A stretch of 64,000 nucleotides of DNA, taken from NCBI GenBank assembly GCA_046705285.1, contig JBJKQK010000073.1:34131-98130 (forward strand), written 5' to 3'. Shown one piece after another: positions 17,586 through 25,614 of the stretch. The DNA comes from SCRD01 sp046705285. Lineage in GTDB: Bacteria > Acidobacteriota > Terriglobia > UBA7540. The translations under genes were made by a program, and so were the position numbers. The notes under the pieces were generated by a model. The model saw nothing but the letters and a program-made list of their open reading frames with translations. It was not told the origin of the DNA and did no database searches. Positions within the stretch are counted from its first letter, which is position 1. Each line of letters starts with the position of its first letter.

Positions 17586-17987
17586 GAGCTCCTTTCACTA
17601 TCGTTGTGGCGACCCGCCTTTGAATTGTCCATCTGCACCAAACCCACACTATAACCCGGCTCCCCTGATTATCGCAGCCACTGAATCAGACCCGTCCAGC
17701 GATTGGGCCATAAACTTTCCCTTGGATTTCAGTCTTTCCGGGCACCCACTCCCCCAGTAAAGGCACATCCAGGGTTTCAGGTTGCTGTCCCGTGGGACAA
17801 GTTGGTGATGGGGAGGAGAATGAGCGTGCAGCAGGAAATCCGGAAACACCCATCGTCATGTTTGAGCAATTTTCCGTGTGTCCGGCCTATTCAAGTGGTA
17901 CCCGGAATCACCCCTAACACTTACGTCCCCGGCCATGTTCAGGATCCCAGCAGACGCCGTCAACAGCAGGCCGGGGATTCTTTTCGT
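17586..17987. other. 402-base gap with a GC-rich inverted repeat
   Basis: No gene is supported here. An 8-base perfect inverted repeat, CCCCGGCC (17927-17934) and GGCCGGGG (17969-17976), lies just beyond the BY-kinase stop. Its 34-base loop and lack of a T-tract make it a weak terminator candidate. The rest contains only short unsupported frames. Confidence 0.3.
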
Positions 17988-20297
17988 TCAAACCTCCGGT
18001 CCGTCAGCATGGTAGTCGCTGCCGTAACCGTATCCGTACTGCTGATAGTAGCCGTATTTGCCGCCGTACGCCTGCCGGCGAATGTTGACGTCGTTCAAAG
18101 CGACGCCAAGAATGCGTGCGCCAGCCCCGTAAAGCAGTGATCGGGCCCGGCGCACAATCTCGTAGGGCGTGTCATATGCTTTGGTCACCAGGACCACCGC
18201 ATCCGTCAGGGTTGCAAGGATGCGGCTATCCGCTACACTCAACAACGGTGGAGAATCCACAAGCACGTACTCGAACTCTTCGTGGAGCTTCCGCAGCAAT
18301 TCCGCCGTCAGTGGAGAAGAGAGAACTTCAGCCGGGTTGGGCGGAATAGGCCCGCACGGAATGATTGAAAGATTCGGGACGCCGTCGACTGGCAAAATGG
18401 CGTCACGGAGAGCTATGCGGCCGGTCAGGCACTGGACGAATCCCGGACTGTTTTTCACTCCCGCGGCCCGATGGCACGCGGGCCGCCGCATATCGCAATC
18501 CACGATCACGACCTTGCTGCCGAGGCTGGCGAGGGTCGCTCCCAGGTTCACGGCGGTTGTGGTCTTGCCCTCTCCGGGCAGAGCACTGGTGACCAGCAGG
18601 AGTTTCGGGATGGGGTTGGCCGACAGCAGTATCGAAGTTCTCAGCGAGCGGAAAGCCTCAAGGGCCATGGGATTATTCTGGAGTGCAAGCCCATAGGCCC
18701 CATTGCCGCCGTCCCCTATCGTGGTGAGGCCGTGCTCCGACGATTTCGCCAGTGCATTCAGATGAATCGACGGAATCAGGCCAAGGGAGGGCAGGCGCAA
18801 TAGAGATTCCACCTCGTCAGGAGTCTTCAGCGTATTGTCCAGATACTCCTGGAGGAACGCCAGACCGACACCCAGACTGAGCCCCAGAATGAAACCGACG
18901 GCAAGATTGAGCATGACTCGAGGCTTGGCGGGACCCTCGGGCAGTTCAGCCGGATCGACCACCATGATGTTGCTGGCGTTCAATCCCGCAGCGACCTGAG
19001 CCTCCTTCATCCGTTGCAGGACTCCATCGTAAAGCGAGCGGTTTGTGTCTACTTCGCGTTTCAGAATGTTGTACTGGATCGTTTTCTGAGCAACCACATT
19101 GACCAGTTTCTCCTGCTTGGCGATAAGCTGGGCAAGGTACTTTTCTCGTCTTTGGGAAGCGTGGTACTCCTGCGTAATGTTTCGGGTCAGAGCCTCTTTT
19201 TGGCGATCGAGGGTGGCGCGGAGTGTATGGATCTGTTTCCTGAGAGCCACGGCTTTTGGATAGGCTGGTTTCACCGTGGCAGTCAGTTCAGTATACTGGC
19301 GCTCCAGATCTGAGAGATTTGCTTCCAAGGTCTGAATCAGGCTGTTATTGAGCACCCCTGGAAGATCCTGTACCTTACCTGCCTGAACCAGGCTGTAGAG
19401 AGATTCCTTCTTGGCTCGATCCGCCTGAGCGTTTGTATACTCTTCCTCCAGTTGCTCCAAGCGCGCGTTGGCCATGCTCTGCGCCTGCGCGTTCACAGCG
19501 TTTTGGATGAAAAGGATCGAATTGGCCGCTGCGTACGCCTGAAGCGCGTCTTCCGACTTCTTCAGCTTTGCCTTGAGTTCGACCAGGCGGCCTGAAAGCC
19601 ACTCAGAGGCTTTCAGAGCTTCATTCCATCTGACCTGGAGATTCTGGTCGATGTAGTCCTCGCTAAGCTGATTCGCGATCCGTTCCGCTCTGGCCGGGTT
19701 CTGGGAATAGAACGTGACTTCGACAAGATTGCTGCGTTCAATGGGGTTAACGGACATAGAGAGCATGAAGTTGGTGACGCTGTTCCTGTACGCCGCCGAG
19801 TTAGGATCCGGGGGATTGGGGTCCGAAGGCGAAGGAATTTTGCGAGGATTTTTGGTCACCAAGCCGAAATAACTCCGGCTCTGGTAAAACTCGGGGTATT
19901 GGTAGAGCCGCAGATCGTTCACCACCCGTTCTGCAAGTGAGCGGCTCCTCAGAATCCGATACTGGGTCTCGCGGTAACTTTGGATGTCCCAAGAAGGACC
20001 AGCCTGTGCGATTTGCTGGAAGTTGAGAACCTGGGGTTGCTCGGGGTTAATTTCGATCATCACCTTTCCAGCGTATACAGGCTTCTCCTTGAATGTGCCG
20101 ATCGCCACAGTGGTGAAAATGATTACCAGGCAGGTCAAGACAGCCCAGCGGCGCTTCAGGATTACGTTCCAGTAATCGAGCAGGCGAGGTGACTCTTCAG
20201 GGGAAACGTCCAGGATTTCTCCTTCGCGCACGTAATGACCATTGACCCGCTCCATGCTCCGACTCTGTTCGACAGGCCAGATTCGATTCTCTTCCAT
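17988..20297 (-). CDS. wzc: Polysaccharide co-polymerase fused to a BY-kinase (Wzz-Wzc type tyrosine autokinase)
   Basis: The protein has about 769 residues. The N-terminal Wzz part has two transmembrane helices (after LLDYWNVILKRRWAV, and again around VMLNLAVGFILGLSLGVGL) around a long coiled-coil periplasmic region. The cytoplasmic tyrosine kinase has Walker A ALPGEGKTTT (about residue 570), Walker A' VVIVDCDMRRP and Walker B YVLVDSPPLL. The C-terminus is a Tyr-rich tail (YGGKYGYYQQYGYGYG), the autophosphorylation cluster. Such proteins control polymer chain length and export by phosphorylation cycles. I chose ATG 20297 because AGAGG lies four bases upstream. ATG 20345 lacks a site. No Wza-type outer-membrane exporter is seen nearby. 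Confidence 0.93.
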   Translation of the reverse strand: MEENRIWPVEQSRSMERVNGHYVREGEILDVSPEESPRLLDYWNVILKRRWAVLTCLVIIFTTVAIGTFKEKPVYAGKVMIEINPEQPQVLNFQQIAQAGPSWDIQSYRETQYRILRSRSLAERVVNDLRLYQYPEFYQSRSYFGLVTKNPRKIPSPSDPNPPDPNSAAYRNSVTNFMLSMSVNPIERSNLVEVTFYSQNPARAERIANQLSEDYIDQNLQVRWNEALKASEWLSGRLVELKAKLKKSEDALQAYAAANSILFIQNAVNAQAQSMANARLEQLEEEYTNAQADRAKKESLYSLVQAGKVQDLPGVLNNSLIQTLEANLSDLERQYTELTATVKPAYPKAVALRKQIHTLRATLDRQKEALTRNITQEYHASQRREKYLAQLIAKQEKLVNVVAQKTIQYNILKREVDTNRSLYDGVLQRMKEAQVAAGLNASNIMVVDPAELPEGPAKPRVMLNLAVGFILGLSLGVGLAFLQEYLDNTLKTPDEVESLLRLPSLGLIPSIHLNALAKSSEHGLTTIGDGGNGAYGLALQNNPMALEAFRSLRTSILLSANPIPKLLLVTSALPGEGKTTTAVNLGATLASLGSKVVIVDCDMRRPACHRAAGVKNSPGFVQCLTGRIALRDAILPVDGVPNLSIIPCGPIPPNPAEVLSSPLTAELLRKLHEEFEYVLVDSPPLLSVADSRILATLTDAVVLVTKAYDTPYEIVRRARSLLYGAGARILGVALNDVNIRRQAYGGKYGYYQQYGYGYGSDYHADGPEV

Positions 20298-20825
20298 ACG
20301 ACCTCTTAACTCTCGCTCCAGCGAACTCGATCTGCAGGAGCTCATGTCCCGATGGTTCTGATCGGCGGCCTTCTCAATCCCGTTTTCTATGCCAGATTGG
20401 TCCTTTGGCAGAAGGAGGTAGCTGCCGTGACTACCTCGACACGAGTTTCCGCTCGTCTAAAAAAGAAGCCAGCCATGAGGTTCCAAACGCGTTGTCTTAG
20501 GCAGGTTTATTCCCTTGTTCGCGGCAACCTCACCGGGGAGTTGTGTCCTTTCATGTCAGAGCCCACAACCGCTTGGACCCGGGCTGTGACAATTCACAGT
20601 CTGTGCCACGGTCGCTTTCGAGTGCCGCAGTCGCCTACTTCGCCATTCACAATGGAGCCCAGCCCTTCCGCTGACAAGCTTCCAATGAAAAGCGGTAGAA
20701 ACAACCTCTGAACTTGACTTTACTGCGCGCTCTCGTTTTGTCCCCTGGCGAGCCCCATGCACCCTCGCCTGGCACATTAAAAACTACTAATCCTCACTGA
20801 GACTAACAGACAATTTCGGCCACGT

Positions 20826-20844
20826 CAATCTGTGTACCAGATTG
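20826..20844. promoter_or_regulatory. 19-base perfect palindrome, candidate operator
   Basis: CAATCTG (20826-20832) and CAGATTG (20838-20844) are exact reverse complements separated by TGTAC. The symmetry and the divergent intergenic location fit a dimeric repressor or activator site for the BY-kinase or iolB operon. No cognate regulator is identified in the window. A small RNA hairpin is the alternative. Confidence 0.4.
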
Positions 20845-20907
20845 AAATTAAACCTCTTGTTAAAGGTTTTGTACCGGGCTGTTGATCCGAAAAGTCCAGG
20901 AGGAGAT

Positions 20908-20994
20908 ATGCTGTGCTTGCGGTCGCTGTCCGTCCCGGGTCGGCACCCGTGCTCCTGTTACCTTGCTGGAATCGCTGCTGTGGTCCATGCTTGA
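20908..20994 (+). CDS. 28-residue ORF with strong ribosome-binding site (leader peptide or decayed gene start)
   Basis: ATG 20908 is preceded by AGGAGGAG ending four bases upstream, one of the best ribosome-binding sites in the window. The frame encodes 28 residues (starting MLCLRSLSVPG, ending AAVVHA) and stops at TGA 20992-20994. The peptide has three cysteines, is weakly hydrophobic and matches nothing I know. The same frame is open again after the stop up to 21240, so it could be a dead gene start instead of a leader peptide. The promoter of the next operon begins at its stop codon. Confidence 0.3.
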   Translation: MLCLRSLSVPGRHPCSCYLAGIAAVVHA

Positions 20995-21023
20995 TTGAAC
21001 GGGCTCAGCTTTGATGTTAGAAT
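20995..21023 (+). promoter_or_regulatory. Sigma-70-like promoter upstream of iolB
   Basis: TTGAAC (20995-21000) and TAGAAT (21018-21023) are separated by exactly 17 bases. Transcription would start near 21030 and run about 355 bases to iolB at 21386. This long leader could carry further regulation. Read from sequence only. Confidence 0.45.
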
Positions 21024-21385
21024 TCGGCCTTTCCTGAAGTTAAGTGTCGGCTGGTTTCTTCGCATTAAATCGTATCGACGGCTATCGCCCTGCATGATCG
21101 TTTCACAATCATTCGAGGCGAGCACTTCAAGCCGAAGAGGAGATTTGCTTGGCCTGCGGCTGCCGCCAGTGGAGTTGCGGTGTTGTGGGAGATGCTCTCC
21201 CGGACAGGGATTCGTGAAGGTCTTGCGAACCAGCGATTAGATTGCTGCAGGAATTAGCGGTGGCCAGAGGAACTTCGGTCTTCGTGTAAACGACGCGGCG
21301 TGGTCTAGGCTGTGAGGACAACTCTGCAGAGATTTTTCATCCGTCACGTCATCGTGCCACTCACCATTATGAAGGGAGAAATCAT

Positions 21386-22201
21386 ATGGAACGCCACATC
21401 AAGGCAAAGCCCAATGGAAAGTACCAGCAGATTGTTGGGTCCGGCACGATGCGATTTCTGGACTTTGGCCGGTTACAACTGAAGAGCGGAGAAAAGCATT
21501 CCAGCAACACGGGCGAGCGTGAGTATGTTTTGGACATTTTTTCCGGGACGGCGTCGGTTTCCGTCGAGAGCGGCCAGGGCGGGAAGCAGCTTTTCCCCAA
21601 AGCAGGCGGTCGTCCCGACGTTTTTTCCGGCGCGCCGGTCATGGTCTACATTCCCATGCATTCCAGTTTCGAAATCGGAGCCGGTTCGGACGCGGTTGAC
21701 ATCGGTATCTTCTCGGCGCCCTCCGACACCGTCGCAAAACCCCGGCTGCTGGAGGGTAAGGATGTTACTGCCACCCAAGCGGGACGCGACAACTGGCAGC
21801 GGACGGTCTACTCCGCGCTCGACCTGAACACCGAGGCCGAACGCCTGCTGGCCGGTGAAACGTTGAATCCCTCTGGCAACTGGTCGAGCTACCCTCCGCA
21901 CAAGCACGATAAGAAGAACCCTCCGAACGAGGCGGTGCTCGAAGAGATTTACTTCTTCCGGATCAAACCTTCCCAGGGCTACGGGCTCATGTGGACTTAC
22001 ACCGAGCCGGGTGATCCCGACGGTTTCTCGACTGCTTTTGTAGTCCAGGATGGCGATACCGTGCTGCTGCCGAAAGGCTATCATCCAGTCGTGGCTGCGC
22101 CCGGCTACCAGTTGCACTACACCTGGGTGCTTGCGGGCGAAGAACGGCGCTACGGGGCTTGGAGCGACGATCCGCGGCACGCCTGGGTAAAGAATCAGTA
22201 A
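21386..22201 (+). CDS. iolB: 5-deoxy-glucuronate isomerase
   Basis: The 271-residue bicupin converts 5-deoxy-D-glucuronate to 2-deoxy-5-keto-D-gluconate in myo-inositol catabolism. The diagnostic second-cupin segment NPSGNWSSYPPHKHD (about residues 162-176) carries metal-binding histidines, followed by VLEEIYFFRIKPSQGYGLMW with the metal-ligand Glu. The N-terminal cupin contains GEREYVLDIFSGTASVSV and PVMVYIPMHSSFEI. Length matches the family. AAGGGAGAA lies eight bases before ATG 21386. The other iol genes (iolC, D, E, G) are not in this window, so the gene may serve a partial pathway or a related deoxy-uronate substrate. An MFS transporter and an aldo/keto reductase follow. Confidence 0.9.
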   Translation: MERHIKAKPNGKYQQIVGSGTMRFLDFGRLQLKSGEKHSSNTGEREYVLDIFSGTASVSVESGQGGKQLFPKAGGRPDVFSGAPVMVYIPMHSSFEIGAGSDAVDIGIFSAPSDTVAKPRLLEGKDVTATQAGRDNWQRTVYSALDLNTEAERLLAGETLNPSGNWSSYPPHKHDKKNPPNEAVLEEIYFFRIKPSQGYGLMWTYTEPGDPDGFSTAFVVQDGDTVLLPKGYHPVVAAPGYQLHYTWVLAGEERRYGAWSDDPRHAWVKNQ

Positions 22202-22361
22202 CTGGCTCGGCTCGCGCCTGTGATGGAGGTACTTCCGTTGTATTGCTGACTCCTGCGCCACGAGCAGGTGCCCGCTCTCGCTTTGAAGGCTCGGCTTGCC
22301 CTGTTGCGCCAGTATCATTTTCGCGGAAGCTATCCGTCGGTCCCGGTAATCTGGAATTCCT

Positions 22362-23681
22362 ATGGCTGAACCTATCCAATCGATGGCGGCACACTCTTCC
22401 GGGCAGCAGCACCGGACGCTTCCACATCTCCGGTGGTGGGTCTGTGGTCTGCTCTTTTGCGGTTCCACGGTCAATTACATTGACCGCGGTACCATCGCTA
22501 TTCTCGCGCCCCACCTGCAGCAGATCTTCCACATTACCGAGGCCGATTACGGTTGGATCATCGCTGCCTTCATGTGGGCTTACGCCATCTTCATGCTGAT
22601 CTCCGGAGGCATCATCGACTGGCTGGGGACGAAGGTGGGCTACGCTATCTCGATGGGGTGGTGGGGCCTGGCCACCATGGGCCACGCGCTTGCACGGGGC
22701 GTGCTTTCCTTCGGGTTTGCACGGTTCATGCTGGGCGCCGGCGAAGCTGGGAACTTCCCGGCGTCCATCAAGGCTGTGGCGGAGTGGTTCCCCAAGCGCG
22801 AGCGGGCGCTGGCAACCGGCATCTTCAATTCCGGAACCAACATCGGAAACGTCATCGCTTATCCCGTTGTAGGTGCCATCCTTTTGAACCTTGGATGGCA
22901 ATGGGCCTTCATCATCACCGGCCTCGCCGCACTCGTCATTATGGGAGTGTGGCTGGTGCTTTACCACAGGCCCCGCCTGCATCCCTGGCTTTCTCTCGAA
23001 GAGCTGAAGAAGATCGAATTCCGCGAGCGGGGGGAAGAAGAGGAGCCCGAGACCAAAAGCCACTGGGCTACTCTGCTACGCTATCGCCAGGCCTGGGGCT
23101 TTACGGTCGCCAAGTTCCTCACCGACCCTATCTGGTGGTTCTACGTCTTCTGGCTTCCCAAGTATCTGATCCAGGCGCGGGGCTTCAGCATTGAACAGCT
23201 CGAGTGGTTCGGTACTATCCCGTTTATCGCCGCCAGTGTCGGCAGCGTGGGGGGCGGATGGCTTTCCGGCTTCCTTCTACGGCGTGGCTGGAGTCTGAAT
23301 GCCAGCCGCAAGACGGCCATGGCCCTCTGTGCCTTCTCCATGCCTGCCGGGATCGCTGCAGTACTGACCGGCAAAATCTGGGTGGCACTGGCGCTGATTT
23401 CCGTTTCCACATCCGCCCACCAAGGCTGGTCGGCCAACGTCTTTACATTAGCTTCGGATATTTTCCCCAAGCGGGATGTCGCTTCCATAGTGGGAATCGG
23501 TGGAGCGGCCGGCGCCGTAGGAGGCATGATCATCGCCCCGCTGGCGGGCTACATTCTTCAATTCACGCATTCCTATGTTCCGCTATTCATCATTTGTGGC
23601 ACTATGCACCCCATTGCGCTAGGTCTAGTGCAACTGATCATCCCTAAGATTAAACCCATCGCCAATCCCGCCCGAACGTGA
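22362..23681 (+). CDS. MFS transporter, anion:cation symporter family (hexuronate-transporter-like)
   Basis: The 439-residue protein has about 12 transmembrane helices. The start of helix 1 with NYIDRGTIAILAPHLQQIF is the hallmark of the ACS family (ExuT/GudP-like uptake of hexuronates, glucarate or similar acids). FGFARFMLGAGEAGNFPASIKAVAEWFPKRERALATGIFNSG matches the conserved helix 4-5 region of that family. It lies 160 bases after iolB and probably imports the sugar acid used by IolB and the reductase. The first 25 residues are hydrophilic and could be partly non-coding. A weak GGAAT precedes ATG 22362. Confidence 0.88.
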   Translation: MAEPIQSMAAHSSGQQHRTLPHLRWWVCGLLFCGSTVNYIDRGTIAILAPHLQQIFHITEADYGWIIAAFMWAYAIFMLISGGIIDWLGTKVGYAISMGWWGLATMGHALARGVLSFGFARFMLGAGEAGNFPASIKAVAEWFPKRERALATGIFNSGTNIGNVIAYPVVGAILLNLGWQWAFIITGLAALVIMGVWLVLYHRPRLHPWLSLEELKKIEFRERGEEEEPETKSHWATLLRYRQAWGFTVAKFLTDPIWWFYVFWLPKYLIQARGFSIEQLEWFGTIPFIAASVGSVGGGWLSGFLLRRGWSLNASRKTAMALCAFSMPAGIAAVLTGKIWVALALISVSTSAHQGWSANVFTLASDIFPKRDVASIVGIGGAAGAVGGMIIAPLAGYILQFTHSYVPLFIICGTMHPIALGLVQLIIPKIKPIANPART

Positions 23682-23907
23682 GAAGGGCTAAAATGCTCAC
23701 GCTCATCTCGCGAAAATTACATGAAGCGGAGGGGAGGTTGTCAACATTTTTCCTCCCGCCCAACCATGCGGGTGCGCCGGGCAGTCCGAAACGTAATCAC
23801 CAGTTACGCATCAAAAGAAAGGTTGAGGAACTCTGGGATCCGGGCTCGGCGTCGAATCTGCAGACGCGGGAGTTCGCGGGGGCAGGAGAAAATCAAGGAG
23901 GATTGAA

Positions 23908-24891
23908 ATGGAATGTCGCCGTTTGGGGGCGTCTGGGATTGAAGCGTCTGTCGTAGGGCTGGGAGCTTGGGCCATCGGCGGATGGATGTGGGGTGGCACC
24001 GACGAGCGCAAATCTGTTGAGGCGATCCAGACTTCGCTCGACGCCGGCATCAATTTCGTCGATACCGCGCCCGCCTACGGCATGGGCCTTTCCGAAACCA
24101 TCGTCGGGAAGGCAATCGCAGGCCAGCGCGACAAGGTCGTGATCGCGACAAAATGCGGGATCGTATGGCACACGGAAAAAGGCATGCCTTTTATCGACCA
24201 GAACGGCAAGACCATGCACCGGTATCTTGGGCCGGAGTCGATTCGTTATGAGGTTGAGCAGAGCCTGAAGCGGCTCCGCACGGATTACATTGATCTTTAC
24301 CAGACCCACTGGCAGGACCAGACCACTCCCATCGAAGAGACCATGTCGACGCTGCTGGATCTGAAGCGCGAAGGCAAGATCCGCGCCATTGGTGTTTCAA
24401 ACGCTGCGGTGGAACAGATTGAAGCTTACCGGCGGGTGGGCCCGGTGGACTCAGCGCAGGAAAAGTACAGCATGCTGGACCGCGGCCTCGAAGACGAATA
24501 TCTTCCATATGCGCGAAAGAACAATATCGCTGTGCTGGCCTACTCGCCGCTGGCACTTGGTCTGCTCACCGGCAAGATCGGGCCCGATCGGGAGTTTCCC
24601 CCGGACGACATTCGCCATAACAATCCTCGCTTCAGCGTTGGGACTCGGAGGAAAGTTCTAGCCATGCTGGACAGGGTGCGTCCCATCGCGGAAAAGCACA
24701 GGCTGACGCTGGCGCAACTGGTGATCGCCTGGACGGTGGCGCAGCCGGGCTTGACCCACGCGCTGGTGGGCGCACGCGACGACCGGCAGGCACGGGAAAA
24801 TGCCGCAGCCGGAAACGTCACGCTCTCGCGGGCAGAACTCGAAATCATCAACGAGTACATTCTGCCCAAAGCGTTCACCGCGGTGCCGTGA
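23908..24891 (+). CDS. Aldo/keto reductase
   Basis: The 327-residue NAD(P)-dependent oxidoreductase has the AKR TIM barrel. It starts RRLGASGIEASVVGLGAWAIGG. DTAPAYGMGLSE carries the catalytic Asp and Tyr, VIATKCG the Lys, and YQTHWQD the His of the tetrad. The C-terminal cofactor-binding region includes ALVGARDDRQARENAAA. It belongs to the AKR group with inositol- or sugar-oxidising members, and the position after iolB and the uronate-type transporter suggests a role in the same pathway. The direction of catalysis is unknown. GGAGG lies upstream of ATG 23908 at a suitable distance. Confidence 0.9.
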   Translation: MECRRLGASGIEASVVGLGAWAIGGWMWGGTDERKSVEAIQTSLDAGINFVDTAPAYGMGLSETIVGKAIAGQRDKVVIATKCGIVWHTEKGMPFIDQNGKTMHRYLGPESIRYEVEQSLKRLRTDYIDLYQTHWQDQTTPIEETMSTLLDLKREGKIRAIGVSNAAVEQIEAYRRVGPVDSAQEKYSMLDRGLEDEYLPYARKNNIAVLAYSPLALGLLTGKIGPDREFPPDDIRHNNPRFSVGTRRKVLAMLDRVRPIAEKHRLTLAQLVIAWTVAQPGLTHALVGARDDRQARENAAAGNVTLSRAELEIINEYILPKAFTAVP

Positions 24892-24900
24892 GCAAGCGGT

Positions 24901-25359
24901 TTATGCTCCGAACTGCCGCAAGTGGTGGTCCATGTGCAGGTATCCAAGACGCATCCACTCTGCATCGGACATTCGCCCAAAGAAGGGATGGGCCGGCCAT
25001 TCGAACCCGTCGGGCCGCCTGGTATAGCGGTCAATGAGCTTTTTCAGTTCTTTCTTGTCGCTTTTGAATTCCGTTGGCAGAGTGCCGCCATCCTTAGGGT
25101 CCCATTCGGGAGGGCCCTTAACGCCCCGCGGCCAGCGGACTGGAACCCACAGCGCAGCCCATCGAAACGGCCGCCGCGGAATCCACCAGCTTGCCGGGCG
25201 CACCTCTCTTTCACCCAAGCATGACCGGAAAGCGTCCGACAGGTGACAGATCATCTGATGGGCAGTCATTTCACCCCACCGTCCTTGGCTTCCGGGCCGC
25301 ACTGTCCGCAGCCTTTGCAGGATTTCAGCCTTGTCGTTGGGATTGGCAAGTGTCTTCAT
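24901..25359 (-). CDS. DinB/DUF1569 family protein
   Basis: The 152-residue protein shows the four-helix DinB-superfamily pattern. The histidines in MTAHQMICHLSDAFRSCLG and LGYLHMDHHLRQFGA are spaced as the three-His metal site of this fold. The segment RPFRWAALWVPVRWPRGVKG is typical of the DUF1569 group. Members include thiol-dependent transferases that use bacillithiol or mycothiol, but most are uncharacterised. It converges on the aldo/keto reductase gene, with nine bases between the stops. ATG 25359 gives MKTLANPNDKAEIL, a normal N-terminus. The function here is unknown. Confidence 0.75.
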   Translation of the reverse strand: MKTLANPNDKAEILQRLRTVRPGSQGRWGEMTAHQMICHLSDAFRSCLGEREVRPASWWIPRRPFRWAALWVPVRWPRGVKGPPEWDPKDGGTLPTEFKSDKKELKKLIDRYTRRPDGFEWPAHPFFGRMSDAEWMRLGYLHMDHHLRQFGA

Positions 25360-25553
25360 CGTTCCCGCGGACTATTCTAGCCTGCTACGCCGCGCATGGC
25401 TACCGCGTAGCGCAACCCGTGAATCAGATCTGCCTGTTTGCTGTGCCAAGCATAGCGGCGTCCTGATATTTTGGCAGCACCGTCTGGTATTCCTTTCATT
25501 TAACCTCACCATTCTTATCTGACGTTCGGCTCATAGAGGTCGAGTGTCTCAAC

Positions 25554-25582
25554 TTGGCAAGCACTGTTGAACACCCTACAAT
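25554..25582 (+). promoter_or_regulatory. Sigma-70-like promoter of the antiporter gene
   Basis: TTGGCA (25554-25559) and TACAAT (25577-25582) are exactly 17 bases apart. The predicted start near 25589 leaves a short leader of about 25 bases before ATG 25615. Confidence 0.5.
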
Positions 25583-25614
25583 GAGGCAGTTCCTGCTCCG
25601 CGGAGAAACTTTTC

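Larger units (their letters stand above)
20298..21385. other. 1.1-kb intergenic regulatory region between the divergent polysaccharide and inositol-type loci
   Basis: This is the longest gap of the window. It separates the minus-strand BY-kinase gene from plus-strand iolB. It contains a 16-base palindrome (CTGTGA-4-TCACAG, 20584-20599), a perfect 7-base inverted repeat (20826-20844), an AAACCT/AGGTTT repeat near 20851-20870, a 28-codon ORF with a strong ribosome-binding site (20908-20994), and a promoter (20995-21023). The open frame beyond that ORF (to 21240) has no protein-like features. The gap probably holds promoters for both directions. No transcription-factor gene is encoded in it. Confidence 0.5.

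Noticed and set aside
17927..17976. CCCCGGCC/GGCCGGGG inverted repeat as terminator of the BY-kinase gene
   Set aside because: 34-base loop and no T-tract; too weak to call.
20584..20599. CTGTGA-N4-TCACAG as a CRP site
   Set aside because: CRP consensus needs TGTGA-N6-TCACA; the spacer here is four bases. It is kept only as a generic palindrome in the gap note.
20995..21240. 81-codon frame after the micro-ORF as a gene
   Set aside because: No ribosome-binding site, no recognisable motif, and the promoter of the next operon lies inside it.
21473..22474. 333-codon minus-strand ORF antisense to iolB
   Set aside because: It overlaps the well-supported IolB frame almost entirely, has Arg/Gly/Pro-rich shadow composition and no motif, start site or operon partner.
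21987..23063. 358-codon minus-strand ORF opposite iolB and the MFS gene
   Set aside because: Lies over two clear plus-strand genes; composition is typical of a high-GC shadow frame with no recognisable domain.
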